DNA from: Pseudomonadota bacterium
GTDB lineage: Bacteria > Pseudomonadota > Alphaproteobacteria > Caulobacterales > Caulobacteraceae
Direction of reading: 5' to 3'
NCBI GenBank assembly: GCA_023416055.1
Contig: JAEZIH010000183.1
Location: 1 to 10,958 of the forward strand
Length of the DNA stretch: 10,958 nucleotides
The position numbers and the translations under genes were made by a program. Of the stretch, positions 1-7,458 are shown in pieces (position 1 is the first letter of the stretch; each line of letters begins with the position of its first letter). Under the pieces are notes generated by a model that saw only the letters and a program-made list of their open reading frames with translations, had not been told where the DNA came from and did no database searches.

Positions 1-49
1 GACGGAAGCCCTTCGCTCTCCGCCCGGCCGCGCCGCCGTCAGTCAGGCG

Positions 50-712
50 TCAGAATTTGCGCCCGACGCCCAGCGAGATCACCCACGGGTCCAGGCCGAC
101 GTCGGCCTCCAGCGCGCCGCCGTTGACGGTCGCCCCGGTGTCGAACCACACGCGCTTGACGTCCAGGTTCAGCGTCCACGGACCGCTCAGGGCCACGTCG
201 GCGCCCGCCTGCAGGGCGTAGCCGAAGCCGTCGTCCAGCTCGACCTCGAAGCCGTTTTTGTCCTGTCCCTCGAAGAACATCATATAGTTGACCCCGGCGC
301 CGACGTAGGGGCTGACGCGCGCCTCGGGCATCGGTCGGTACTGCAGGGTGACCACCGGCGGCAGCACCCAGGTCTCGTGCACGGCGACGTCCGTGGCCCC
401 GCCCTGCGCGCGAATCTCGTGCTTGCTGGCCCCGAGGATGGCCTCGACCGAGACGTGGTCGGTCAGGAAGTAGGTGAAGCCCAGGGTCGGCACGACGCTG
501 TCGCCGATGTCCACGTTCAGGCCGCTGTCGGCGCCGGCCGCCGTCATGATCGAATCGTCGGCGTCGCTCGACACCTGCGTCACGCGGCCGGTGACGATCC
601 AGTCGCCCTTGCGCGCCACGTCCCAGCCGGCGTCCTGGGCCAGGGCCCCGCCCGCGCCGCCGGCCAGCGTCATCGCACCCGCGGCCGCGGCCAGCATCAT
701 CTTCGCTTTCAT
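50..712 (-). CDS. OmpW-family outer-membrane beta-barrel protein
   Basis: This encodes a 220-residue protein that begins with a classic Sec signal peptide: MKAKMM, then an Ala/Gly/Leu-rich core ending at ALAQ, with likely cleavage after residue 25. The rest alternates polar and hydrophobic residues as a small outer-membrane barrel does (WIVTGRVTQV, TLGFTYFLTDHVSVEAI, YVGAGVNYMMF). It ends in Phe (GVGRKF), the aromatic C-terminus used for BAM-dependent insertion. Length and the F-T-Y-F-L-T-D-H-V-S-V-E motif fit OmpW, an eight-stranded barrel proposed to pass small hydrophobic compounds. I chose the ATG at 710-712 because GGAAG lies just upstream and the signal peptide starts there; the frame stays open further upstream, but that stretch is Arg/Gly-rich and not credible. 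The 122-bp gap to the nucleoside hydrolase holds only a weak 5-bp stem (798-811), so co-transcription is possible but unproven. Confidence 0.9.
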   Translation of the reverse strand: MKAKMMLAAAAGAMTLAGGAGGALAQDAGWDVARKGDWIVTGRVTQVSSDADDSIMTAAGADSGLNVDIGDSVVPTLGFTYFLTDHVSVEAILGASKHEIRAQGGATDVAVHETWVLPPVVTLQYRPMPEARVSPYVGAGVNYMMFFEGQDKNGFEVELDDGFGYALQAGADVALSGPWTLNLDVKRVWFDTGATVNGGALEADVGLDPWVISLGVGRKF

Positions 713-834
713 ACTCGTCTTCCACGACGCCATCCGCCGCGACATGCGGCCGGTGCAGGCGTCGGGCGGCTCATCGCCTTCCGGGGCGCCGGCGACCTTG
801 CGCGGACGCAAACCCCGGCCGTGACGCGCCTGCG

Positions 835-1782
835 TCAGTTTGTCCGCGGTCCCCCGACGGCGTCGGCGAGCAGGGCGAACACGCCCTCGGCGTCGATCCT
901 CGTGGCCCAGCGGTGCGGCCGCGTTCCCGCCACCGCCTCGCGGAACTCCACCGCCGTATGCCCGCGCGTCAGGTCGCTCTGCGTCTCCACCGCGATGCGG
1001 CAAGGCCTAAGTTCGAACAGCCCGGGCCGCGCCAGCCAGGCGACCGGACAGACGTCGTGCACCGGCGGCGCGTCCCAGCCGACGATCTCCCGCTCGACCC
1101 GCTGCGAAAAGCGCATCATCGCCGCCGCCGTTTCCGCCGTCGGCGTGCCGATCTCCTCCAGCCCCGCGATCCGCGCCCCGGTGGCCCGCGCCTGGTGCGT
1201 CGCATCCAGTCCGAACAGCACCACCTCGCAGCCGCTGGCCAGCACCTCGGCCGCGGCCTCGGGGTCGGCCCAGATGTTGAATTCGGCCGAGGCGGTGATG
1301 TTGCCGCCCTCGCTGCGCGCCCCGCCCATCGCCGCCACCGGCCCCAGCCGCCGGGCCAGCTCCGGCGCCTTGCGCAGGGCCAGCGCCAGATTGGTCATCG
1401 GCCCCAGCACCGCCAGGGCGGTCGACCGCTCCGGCCGCGCCATCACCAGCTCCACCAGGGCGTCGACCGCATGTCCGTCCGCACACGGAGCATCCGGCTC
1501 GAACGGCGCCAGGTCGCCCAGTCCTTCCGGCCCGTGGAATTCGCCGGCCCCCGCCGGCGCGCGCCTGAGCGGCCGCTCCGCCCCGGCGAACACCGGCACG
1601 TCCTCGCGGCCGGCGATCTGCCTCAGCATCCGCGCATTCCGCGCCGTCTTCTCCACCGGCACATTGCCGCCCACCGTGGTGACGGCCAGCAGGTCCAGCG
1701 CCTCCGCGCCGAACGCCAGCATCAGGGCCACGGCGTCGTCCACGCCGGGGTCGCAGTCGATGATCAGGGCCTGTCGCGTCAT
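835..1782 (-). CDS. Inosine-uridine-type nucleoside hydrolase
   Basis: This encodes a 315-residue enzyme, the usual length for the family. It would cleave the N-glycosidic bond of ribonucleosides to give ribose and free base, a purine/pyrimidine salvage step. The N-terminal calcium-binding signature DCDPGVDD is at residues 9-16. The other family landmarks are in order: GPMTNLALAL (127-136) with the Thr ligand, a GN pair (160-161), AEFNIWADPEAA (166-177), DATHQA (193-198) and the catalytic-region VHD (241-243). All align with the Crithidia inosine-uridine hydrolase as I recall it. No signal peptide is seen, so it is cytoplasmic. The start ATG is preceded by GAGGG, and the next gene upstream (the racemase) ends 38 bp away, so the two are probably one transcription unit. 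The exact base preference cannot be read from the sequence. Confidence 0.93.
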   Translation of the reverse strand: MTRQALIIDCDPGVDDAVALMLAFGAEALDLLAVTTVGGNVPVEKTARNARMLRQIAGREDVPVFAGAERPLRRAPAGAGEFHGPEGLGDLAPFEPDAPCADGHAVDALVELVMARPERSTALAVLGPMTNLALALRKAPELARRLGPVAAMGGARSEGGNITASAEFNIWADPEAAAEVLASGCEVVLFGLDATHQARATGARIAGLEEIGTPTAETAAAMMRFSQRVEREIVGWDAPPVHDVCPVAWLARPGLFELRPCRIAVETQSDLTRGHTAVEFREAVAGTRPHRWATRIDAEGVFALLADAVGGPRTN

Positions 1783-1820
1783 CCGCCCTCAGTGCCGCGC
1801 CCCGCGCCCCGCCGCAATCC

Positions 1821-2483
1821 TCAGGCGCAGGCCTTCACGCACGCCGCCGCCAGCACCTCGGCCGAATCGACCAGCGGGACCGGCGCCTCGTCGGGCTCCA
1901 GCAGCAGCGGAACCTCGGTGCAGCCGCCGATCACCGCCTGCCCCCCGCGCGCGGCCAGGGCCGCCGCCAGCCGCCGCATCTCCGCCCGCGGCCCGTCGCC
2001 CAGGTCGCCGGCCTTGAAGCCCAGCACCGCCGCCATGAAGTCCGCACGCTCCGCCTCGTCCAGCGTCTCAGGCTCCAGCCCGGCCGCGGTCAGCGCCTCG
2101 ACGTACAGCGCCGTCCCGCCCGGCGTCGCCAGCACCCCGACGCGCCGCGCCCCCGTCGCCCCGGCCGCCGTCACCGTCTCGGCGATCATGTCAATGAAGG
2201 GCAGGCCCGCGGCGCGGATCGCCTCCACATGGGCGTGGGCGGTGTTGCACGGCATGGCCAGCACCTCGGCCCCCATCTCCCCCAGTCGCGCCGCCATCTC
2301 GCCCAGCGCGCGCCGGGCCCCCTCCGGGTCGCTGTGCCGGTTCGGCACCTGCGGGTTCAGGTCGACCAGCATGCGCACATGGTCCTCGTCGCCCTGCGCC
2401 GGCGTCAGGGCCTGCACCCGCGCCATGAACGCCGTCGTCGCCGCCGGCCCCCTGCCGCCCAGTACGCCCAGCACCCAGCCCAT
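1821..2483 (-). CDS. Aspartate/glutamate racemase-family protein
   Basis: This encodes a 220-residue protein of the Asp/Glu/hydantoin racemase superfamily, whose members invert an amino-acid alpha carbon without PLP using two cysteines. Both are present: Cys79 in MPCNTAH (77-83) and Cys188 in IGGCTEVPLLL (185-195). The N-terminal motif reads VLGGRGPAAT, with Arg where most relatives have Met in GGMGP. NPQVPNR (43-49) fits the substrate-loop motif of aspartate-racemase-like members. I chose the ATG at 2481-2483 because the fold starts there; the frame extends upstream but would then overlap the divergent DUF819 gene. The Shine-Dalgarno sequence is poor (a GGGG run only). It likely forms an operon with the nucleoside hydrolase 38 bp downstream. 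The substrate (Asp, Glu or another amino acid) is not settled by the sequence. Confidence 0.88.
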   Translation of the reverse strand: MGWVLGVLGGRGPAATTAFMARVQALTPAQGDEDHVRMLVDLNPQVPNRHSDPEGARRALGEMAARLGEMGAEVLAMPCNTAHAHVEAIRAAGLPFIDMIAETVTAAGATGARRVGVLATPGGTALYVEALTAAGLEPETLDEAERADFMAAVLGFKAGDLGDGPRAEMRRLAAALAARGGQAVIGGCTEVPLLLEPDEAPVPLVDSAEVLAAACVKACA

Positions 2484-2562
2484 TCCGTCGCACCCCGCAG
2501 CTGCGCCTTGCCAATCGCGGCGAACCTCCCGCCTTATGCCCCCGAAACGCGAGGGGACGCCA

Positions 2563-3831
2563 ATGCAGACGGAAGCCGAGGCCGCCACGGCCCTGATCAC
2601 CAACGACGCCGTCGTCCTCGGGTTGCTGGCCGTCATTCTCGGCGCCGTCTTCTGGGCCTCCAGCCTGAGCCATCCGTGGGTCAAGCGCTTCTTCGGCGTC
2701 GTGCCGGCCCTGCTGCTCTGCTACTTCCTGCCCTCGCTGCTGACCACCTTCGGCGTCGTCGATCCCGAGACCTCGCGGATCTACTTCATCGCCTCCCGCT
2801 TCCTGCTGCCGGCCGCCCTGGTCCTGCTCACCGTCTCCGCCGACCTGCCCGCCGTCCTCGGCCTCGGCCCCAAGGCCCTGATCATGTTCTTCACCGGCAC
2901 GGTCGGGGTGATGATCGGCGGCCCCGTCGCCCTGCTGCTGACCAGCTGGATCGCGCCCGACCTGCTCGGCGCCGGCCCCGAGGCCATCTGGCGCGGCATG
3001 GCCACCGTCGCCGGCAGCTGGATCGGCGGCTCGGCCAACCAGACGGCGCTGTACGAGATCTACGGCGCCGGCCCCGACGTCTTCTCCATCTGGATCGCCG
3101 TCGACGTCATGGTCGCCAATGTCTGGATGGCCGTCGTCCTGTGGATCGCCGCCAACCAGAAGAAGGTCGACCGCCTGTTCCGCGCCGACGCCAGCGCCGT
3201 CGACCGGGTCCGCGACAAGGCCGAGGCCTACGAGCTCGAAAACGCCCGCATCCCGTCGCTGAAGGACCTGATCTTCATCGTCGCCGTGGCCTTCGGCGCC
3301 GTCGGCCTGTCCCACGCCGTCGCCGACCCGCTGTCGGCCTGGTTCGGCGCCAATTTCGACTGGGCCCAGCGGCTGTCCTTCGACTCCAGCTTCTTCTGGC
3401 TGGTGTTCATCGCCACGCTCATCGGCGTGGGCCTGTCCTTCACCGGCGCGCGCAAGCTGCAGGGCCCCGGCGCCGCCAAGGTGGGGTCGGTCTTCGTCTA
3501 CCTGCTGGTCGCCGCCGTCGGCCTGAACATGAACATCGCCGCCATCCTGCACAGCCCCGTCTACTTCCTCATCGGCGGCGTCTGGATGCTGGTCCACGTG
3601 GCCCTGATGTTCGCCATGGCCTTCCTGATCCGCGCGCCCAGCTTCTTCCTCGGCGTCGGCTCCATGGCCAATATCGGCGGCGCCGCCTCGGCCCCCGTGG
3701 CGGCCGCCGCCTTCCATCCGTCCCTGGCCCCGGTCGGGGTCCTGCTGGCCGTGGTCGGCTACATCATCGGCACCGCCGCAGCCTGGTTCACCGGCCTGGT
3801 GATGATGCAGATCGCCGCCGGCGCCGGCTGA
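2563..3831 (+). CDS. DUF819-family inner-membrane protein
   Basis: This encodes a 422-residue polytopic protein with about ten to twelve hydrophobic segments, beginning near residues 17-33, 45-60 and 75-100. The conserved DUF819 hallmark GSWIGGSANQTALYEIYGA is at residues 151-169, and a C-terminal repeat-like counterpart (GVGSMANIGGAASAPVAAAA) also matches the family. The two glycine-rich half-motifs suggest an internally duplicated transporter fold. No substrate is established to my knowledge. A charged loop rich in Arg, Lys and Glu (about 205-230) divides the halves. I preferred ATG 2563 to ATG 2536 because GAGGGG lies 6 nt before it and the upstream residues are charged and non-conserved. 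The gene is divergent from the racemase across 79 bp and ends 57 bp before the FMN reductase, probably in the same operon. Confidence 0.9.
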   Translation: MQTEAEAATALITNDAVVLGLLAVILGAVFWASSLSHPWVKRFFGVVPALLLCYFLPSLLTTFGVVDPETSRIYFIASRFLLPAALVLLTVSADLPAVLGLGPKALIMFFTGTVGVMIGGPVALLLTSWIAPDLLGAGPEAIWRGMATVAGSWIGGSANQTALYEIYGAGPDVFSIWIAVDVMVANVWMAVVLWIAANQKKVDRLFRADASAVDRVRDKAEAYELENARIPSLKDLIFIVAVAFGAVGLSHAVADPLSAWFGANFDWAQRLSFDSSFFWLVFIATLIGVGLSFTGARKLQGPGAAKVGSVFVYLLVAAVGLNMNIAAILHSPVYFLIGGVWMLVHVALMFAMAFLIRAPSFFLGVGSMANIGGAASAPVAAAAFHPSLAPVGVLLAVVGYIIGTAAAWFTGLVMMQIAAGAG

Positions 3832-3861
3832 CCGCAACCCTCCGGCGCGGCGGGGGGTTCA

Positions 3862-3880
3862 TCCTTCGCCCAGCGAAGGA
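3862..3880 (+). promoter_or_regulatory. Hairpin masking the ribosome-binding site of the FMN reductase gene
   Basis: A perfect 8-bp inverted repeat (TCCTTCGC / GCGAAGGA) with a 3-nt CCA loop lies just before the reductase start at 3889. The right arm contains almost all of the Shine-Dalgarno sequence AAGGAG (3876-3881). In the mRNA this would pair the ribosome-binding site shut unless it is opened. It has no T tract and so does not look like a terminator for the DUF819 gene. The structure is visible directly; a regulatory role is inferred. Confidence 0.5.
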
Positions 3881-3888
3881 GAACGGCG

Positions 3889-4461
3889 ATGACGCGCTAC
3901 AAGGTCGGCTGCCTGGTCGGCAGCCTGGCGAAGGACTCGATCAACCGCAAACTGGCCAGGGCCCTGGCCCGCCTCGCCCCGCCCGAGCTGGAGCTGTCCG
4001 AAATCCCCTTCGGCGACCTGCCGCTCTACAGCTACGACTACGACGCCGACTACCCGCGCGTCGCCCGCGACTTCAAGGGCGCCATCTGCGACGCTGACGC
4101 CATCCTGTTCGTCACGCCCGAATACAACCGCTCCATCCCCGGCGCCCTGAAGAACGCCATCGACTGGGCCAGCCGCCCCTACGGCTCCAACGCCTTCACC
4201 CGCAAGCCGACGGCCGTCATCGGCGCCTCCATCGGTTCGATCGGCACGGCGATAGCCCAGCAGCACCTCAAGGGCGTGCTCGGCTTCTGCAACGCCCCGC
4301 TGATGAACTCGCCCGAGGCCTATATCCACTTCACTCCCGGCCTGGTCACCGACGACGGCGAGGTCACCGTCGAGTCGACCGGGGAGTTCCTGCGCAACTT
4401 CATGGCCGAGTTCGCCCTCTTCATCGGCCGCGTTCACACGGTGCTGCCGCGGGAGAGGTGA
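3889..4461 (+). CDS. NADPH-dependent FMN reductase / flavodoxin-fold quinone reductase
   Basis: This encodes a 190-residue cytoplasmic oxidoreductase of the NADPH_dep_FMN_red family (ChrR/YieF/azoreductase-like). Such enzymes use FMN to reduce quinones, chromate, azo dyes or flavins with NAD(P)H. The phosphate-binding loop is GSLAKDSINRKLA (11-23). The flavin-contacting TPEYNRSIPGALKNAIDW is at 76-93, and IGASIGSIGTA (111-121) follows as in the family; the length is typical. The start ATG has AAGGAG 7 nt upstream, inside a hairpin (3862-3880). It follows the DUF819 gene by 57 bp on the same strand, so co-transcription is likely. The sequence alone does not choose between chromate reductase, quinone reductase and general flavin reductase roles. 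Confidence 0.92.
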   Translation: MTRYKVGCLVGSLAKDSINRKLARALARLAPPELELSEIPFGDLPLYSYDYDADYPRVARDFKGAICDADAILFVTPEYNRSIPGALKNAIDWASRPYGSNAFTRKPTAVIGASIGSIGTAIAQQHLKGVLGFCNAPLMNSPEAYIHFTPGLVTDDGEVTVESTGEFLRNFMAEFALFIGRVHTVLPRER

Positions 4462-4524
4462 GGGGCCGACCAGCCCGCTCCCCGCCGCGGACTCGGCGAT
4501 TGCACAAGCGCCACGGTGTCGTAA

Positions 4525-4548
4525 GGTCCCTTCGCCTCTGAAAGGACC
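4525..4548 (+). promoter_or_regulatory. Imperfect hairpin covering the M16 peptidase ribosome-binding site
   Basis: GGTCCCTT (4525-4532) can pair with AAAGGACC (4541-4548) with one C/A mismatch and an 8-nt loop. The right arm includes AAAGGA, the only Shine-Dalgarno-like sequence before the peptidase ATG at 4558. Its spacing to the ATG (11 nt) is long. The left side and loop contain CCTTCGCC (4529-4536), the same octamer found at 3863-3870 in the hairpin before the FMN reductase gene. It is weaker than that hairpin and could be chance in this composition. Confidence 0.3.
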
Positions 4549-4557
4549 CCTCTGCCC

Positions 4558-7395
4558 ATGCGTCTTCGTTCCGTCTCCCTCGCCGCCCTCCTGACCGCCC
4601 TGGCCCCGGCCGCGCCCGCCCTGGCCCAGACCTCCGCCGCCCCGGCCGCCGCCGCCGCGGCCCAGGCCGCCGAACTGCGCGCCGCCCCGGTCTCCGAACT
4701 GGTCTCCGAGGTCGACATCCCGTGGACGCGCTTCACGCTGGACAACGGCCTGACCGTCATCGTGCACGAGGACCGCAAGGCCCCCGTCGTCGCCCTGTCG
4801 GTCTGGTACAACGTCGGCTCCAAGGACGAGCCCGCCGGCTCGACCGGCTTCGCCCACCTGTTCGAACACCTGATGTTCGGCGGCTCCGAGAACGCCCCGG
4901 GCAGCTACCTGGGCCGCATGCGCAACCTCGGGCCCAGCAATCTGAACGGCACCACCTGGTTCGACCGCACCAACTATTTCCAGACCGTGCCGACCCCGGC
5001 CCTCGAGCAGGCCCTGTATCTTGAGAGCGACCGCATGGGCTACCTGCTCGGCGAGGTCGGCCAGGAGGTGCTCGACCTGCAGCGCGGCGTGGTCCAGAAC
5101 GAGAAGCGCCAGGGCGACAACCAACCCTACGGCCTGTTCGAATACGCCCAGCTGGAAGCCCTCTTCCCCGAAGGCCATCCCTACCGTCACTCGACCATCG
5201 GCTCGATGGCCGACCTCGACGCCGCCAGCCTCGAGACGGTGCGCAACTGGTTCCGCGACAAGTACGGCCCCAACAACGCCGTCGTGGTCCTCTCGGGCGA
5301 CATCGACGAGGCGACCGCCCGTCCGCTGATGGAGAAATACTTCGGCGCCATCCCGCGCGGCCCGGTCAACAATCCGGCCGAGGCCGACGTGCCGACCCTC
5401 GCCGCGCCGATCGTCCAGACCATGCACGACCGGGTGGCCACCACCCGCCTGACCCGCAGCTGGGCCGTGCCCGGCCTGCTCGACGACGACGCCGTGCCGC
5501 TGTCCGTCGCCGCCTCGGTGCTCGGCGGCCTCGCCTCCTCGCGGCTCGACAACCAGCTGGTGCGGGGCGAGCAGACCGCGGTCGCGGCGCGCTCGTCGAT
5601 GGCCGACTTCCATCGCGTCGGCATTTTCGAGATCTCGGTCGACGTGAAGCCGGGCGAGGACGCCGCCGAGGTCGGCCGCCGTCTCGACGCCATCGTCGCG
5701 GACTTCATCGCCAACGGCCCGACCGAGGAAGAGGTCGCCCGCGTCGCCACCCGCTACGTCTCCGGCCGCATCCAGGCCCTCGAGCAGGTCAACGGCAAGG
5801 CCAACGTCCTGGCCGAAGGCCAGCTCTACGCCGGCGATCCCGACCACTACCGCAAGGAGCTGGCCCGCTACGCCTCGATCACTCCGGCCGAGGTCACCGC
5901 CGCCATGCAGCGCTGGCTGACCCGCCCGGTGTTCGACATGACCATCGCCCCGGGCGAGCGCGAGGCCTATGAGGAAGCCGCCGCCGCCCCCTCGGGCGCC
6001 ACGCCGGTTCCGGCCGCCGAGATCCAGCGCGTCGCCCGTCCGCCGATGCCCGAGATCGGCGACGTCGCCGACCTCGACTTCCCGGATGTGCAGCGCGCCG
6101 CCCTGTCGAACGGCGTCCAGGTGGTCTACGCCCACGTCGACACCGTGCCGGTCACCCGCGTGGCCATCGAGTTCGACGCCGGCTACGCCGCCGACCGCGC
6201 CGACCGCCTCGGCGCCCACAGCCTGATGCTCGACCTGCTCGACGACGGCACGACCACCCGCGACGCCAACCAGCTGGCCGAGGAACAGGAGCGCCTCGGC
6301 GCCTCGATCAACGTCGGGGCCTCGATGGACCGCAGCACCGCCAGCCTGTCGGCGGTGTCGGCCAACCTCGCCCCGTCGCTGACCCTGCTGGCCGACGTGG
6401 TCCGCAACCCGGCCTTCGCCCCGTCCGAGGTCGAGCGCCTGCGCGCCCGCCGTCTCGCCGCCCTGGCCAGCGAGGCGACCCAGCCGGCCTCGATCGCCGC
6501 CCGCGCCCTGCCGCCGCTTCTGTACGGGCCCCAGAGCCCCTACGGCCGCTCCTTCACCGGCACCGGCGACCCCGCCACCGTCGCGGCCCTGACCCGCGCC
6601 GACCTGGTCGAGGAGCACCAGAGCTGGATCCGTCCGGACAATGCGACCGTCTTCGTGGTCTCGGACCGGCCCCTCGCGGAGGTGACGCGTGAGCTCGAGG
6701 CCGCCTTCGGCGACTGGCGCGCCCCGGCCGCGCCCAAGGGCGCCAAGTCGTTCGACGCCCCCATCCCGGCGTCGACCAGCCGCATCGTCCTGATCGACCG
6801 TCCGCAGTCGCCTCAGTCGCTGATCTACGGCGGCGCGGTGCTGCCGCTGTCGGGGACGGACGACCTGCTGACCCTCAACGCCGCCAACGTCACCCTCGGC
6901 TCGGACTTCCTGTCGCGGATCAACTCCGATCTGCGCGAGACCAAGGGCTGGTCCTACGGCGTGCGGGGCAATGTGACGGCGCTGGAGCACCGCGTGCCCT
7001 ACATCGTCAACGCCCCGGTTCAGGCCAACCGCACCGGCGAGTCGGTGGCGGCCCTGATCGCCCAGTACGAGCGCTTCCTGCAGACCGACGGCGTCACCCC
7101 GGAGGAGCTGGAGCGCACCATCAACGGCAACACCCGCTCGCTGGCCGGCGGCTTCGAGACCTCGTTCCAGATCCTCGGGGCCCTGCGCTCAAACGCCCTC
7201 TACCGGCGCCCGGACGACTATCAGGAGACCGTCGCCAGCCGGACCCGCGCCCTCACCGCGGCCCAGCTCGACGAGGCCGCCCGTCAGGTCATCAAGCCGG
7301 ACCAGTTCGTCTGGGTGGTGGTCGGCGACGCCTCCGTGGTGCGCCCGCAGCTCGAGGCCCTCGGCCTGCCGCTCGAGGTCCGCTCCGCCCAGTAG
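4558..7395 (+). CDS. Secreted M16 (pitrilysin/insulinase) zinc metallopeptidase, two M16 halves
   Basis: This encodes a 945-residue protein with a Sec signal peptide (MRLRSV, a hydrophobic stretch, then APALA|Q, cleavage near residue 23) and an Ala-rich linker, so it should act in the periplasm. The inverted zinc motif HLFEH is at residues 100-104. The third ligand Glu182 (VVQNEKRQ) is 78 residues on, as in pitrilysin-like enzymes. Residues about 50-460 form the catalytic half. A linker rich in Ala and Pro (470-500) leads to a second M16 half (about 505-940). There the zinc motif is replaced by HSLMLDLL (554-561), so that half is non-catalytic. It keeps the C-terminal LRETKGWSYG motif (792-801), whose Arg and Tyr help substrate binding in the clam-shell chamber. 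Length fits the one-chain M16 family that degrades peptides. It sits 96 bp after the reductase gene and stops before a strong hairpin at 7410-7443. Confidence 0.95.
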   Translation: MRLRSVSLAALLTALAPAAPALAQTSAAPAAAAAAQAAELRAAPVSELVSEVDIPWTRFTLDNGLTVIVHEDRKAPVVALSVWYNVGSKDEPAGSTGFAHLFEHLMFGGSENAPGSYLGRMRNLGPSNLNGTTWFDRTNYFQTVPTPALEQALYLESDRMGYLLGEVGQEVLDLQRGVVQNEKRQGDNQPYGLFEYAQLEALFPEGHPYRHSTIGSMADLDAASLETVRNWFRDKYGPNNAVVVLSGDIDEATARPLMEKYFGAIPRGPVNNPAEADVPTLAAPIVQTMHDRVATTRLTRSWAVPGLLDDDAVPLSVAASVLGGLASSRLDNQLVRGEQTAVAARSSMADFHRVGIFEISVDVKPGEDAAEVGRRLDAIVADFIANGPTEEEVARVATRYVSGRIQALEQVNGKANVLAEGQLYAGDPDHYRKELARYASITPAEVTAAMQRWLTRPVFDMTIAPGEREAYEEAAAAPSGATPVPAAEIQRVARPPMPEIGDVADLDFPDVQRAALSNGVQVVYAHVDTVPVTRVAIEFDAGYAADRADRLGAHSLMLDLLDDGTTTRDANQLAEEQERLGASINVGASMDRSTASLSAVSANLAPSLTLLADVVRNPAFAPSEVERLRARRLAALASEATQPASIAARALPPLLYGPQSPYGRSFTGTGDPATVAALTRADLVEEHQSWIRPDNATVFVVSDRPLAEVTRELEAAFGDWRAPAAPKGAKSFDAPIPASTSRIVLIDRPQSPQSLIYGGAVLPLSGTDDLLTLNAANVTLGSDFLSRINSDLRETKGWSYGVRGNVTALEHRVPYIVNAPVQANRTGESVAALIAQYERFLQTDGVTPEELERTINGNTRSLAGGFETSFQILGALRSNALYRRPDDYQETVASRTRALTAAQLDEAARQVIKPDQFVWVVVGDASVVRPQLEALGLPLEVRSAQ

Positions 7396-7409
7396 CGGCG
7401 CGCCGCTCA

Positions 7410-7443
7410 GCCGTCATCGTCGGGTCCGCCCGGCGATGACGGC
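7410..7443. terminator. Strong bidirectional hairpin between convergent genes
   Basis: The arms GCCGTCATCG and CGATGACGGC pair perfectly over 10 bp. The stem continues inward through one T/G wobble and CGGG/CCCG to a TCCG tetraloop, giving 15 pairs in 34 bases. It lies 14 bp after the peptidase stop codon and 15 bp after the stop of the convergent PLP-enzyme gene, so it could serve both transcripts. Neither side has a T run, so it may halt RNA polymerase poorly alone and instead protect 3' ends. GTCATC...GATGAC palindromes of this kind are, as far as I know, a common dispersed intergenic repeat in alphaproteobacteria. Confidence 0.75.
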
Positions 7444-7458
7444 GCACGGCGGGCTCTC

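Noticed and set aside
798..811. TTGCG/CGCAA inverted repeat after the nucleoside hydrolase stop codon as a terminator
   Set aside because: Only five pairs and no T run, which is too weak to call.
913..2562. The 5' extension of the DUF819 frame back to 913
   Set aside because: This part is antisense to the racemase and nucleoside hydrolase and reads as Arg/Pro/Ala-rich shadow sequence. A good ribosome site at 2551-2556 sets the start at 2563.
2484..2562. A sigma-70-type promoter in the racemase-DUF819 divergent gap (CTTGCC ... CTTATG)
   Set aside because: The spacer is 20 bases and both boxes match poorly. Promoters must lie here or nearby, but I cannot place them.
2191..3837. A 548-codon minus-strand frame opposite the DUF819 gene
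   Set aside because: Gly/Asp/Gln/His-rich composition with no recognisable fold; it is the mirror of membrane-protein codons.
4500..4526. Promoter-like TTGCAC with GTAAGG upstream of the M16 gene
   Set aside because: A 15-base spacer and a weak -10 box make it no better than chance.
3859..6990. A 1043-codon open frame on the minus strand, antisense to the reductase and M16 genes
   Set aside because: Its product is a His/Gly/Arg/Asp/Val-rich low-complexity chain with no domain. Both sense genes have clear family motifs, and long antisense frames are expected where codons end in G or C.
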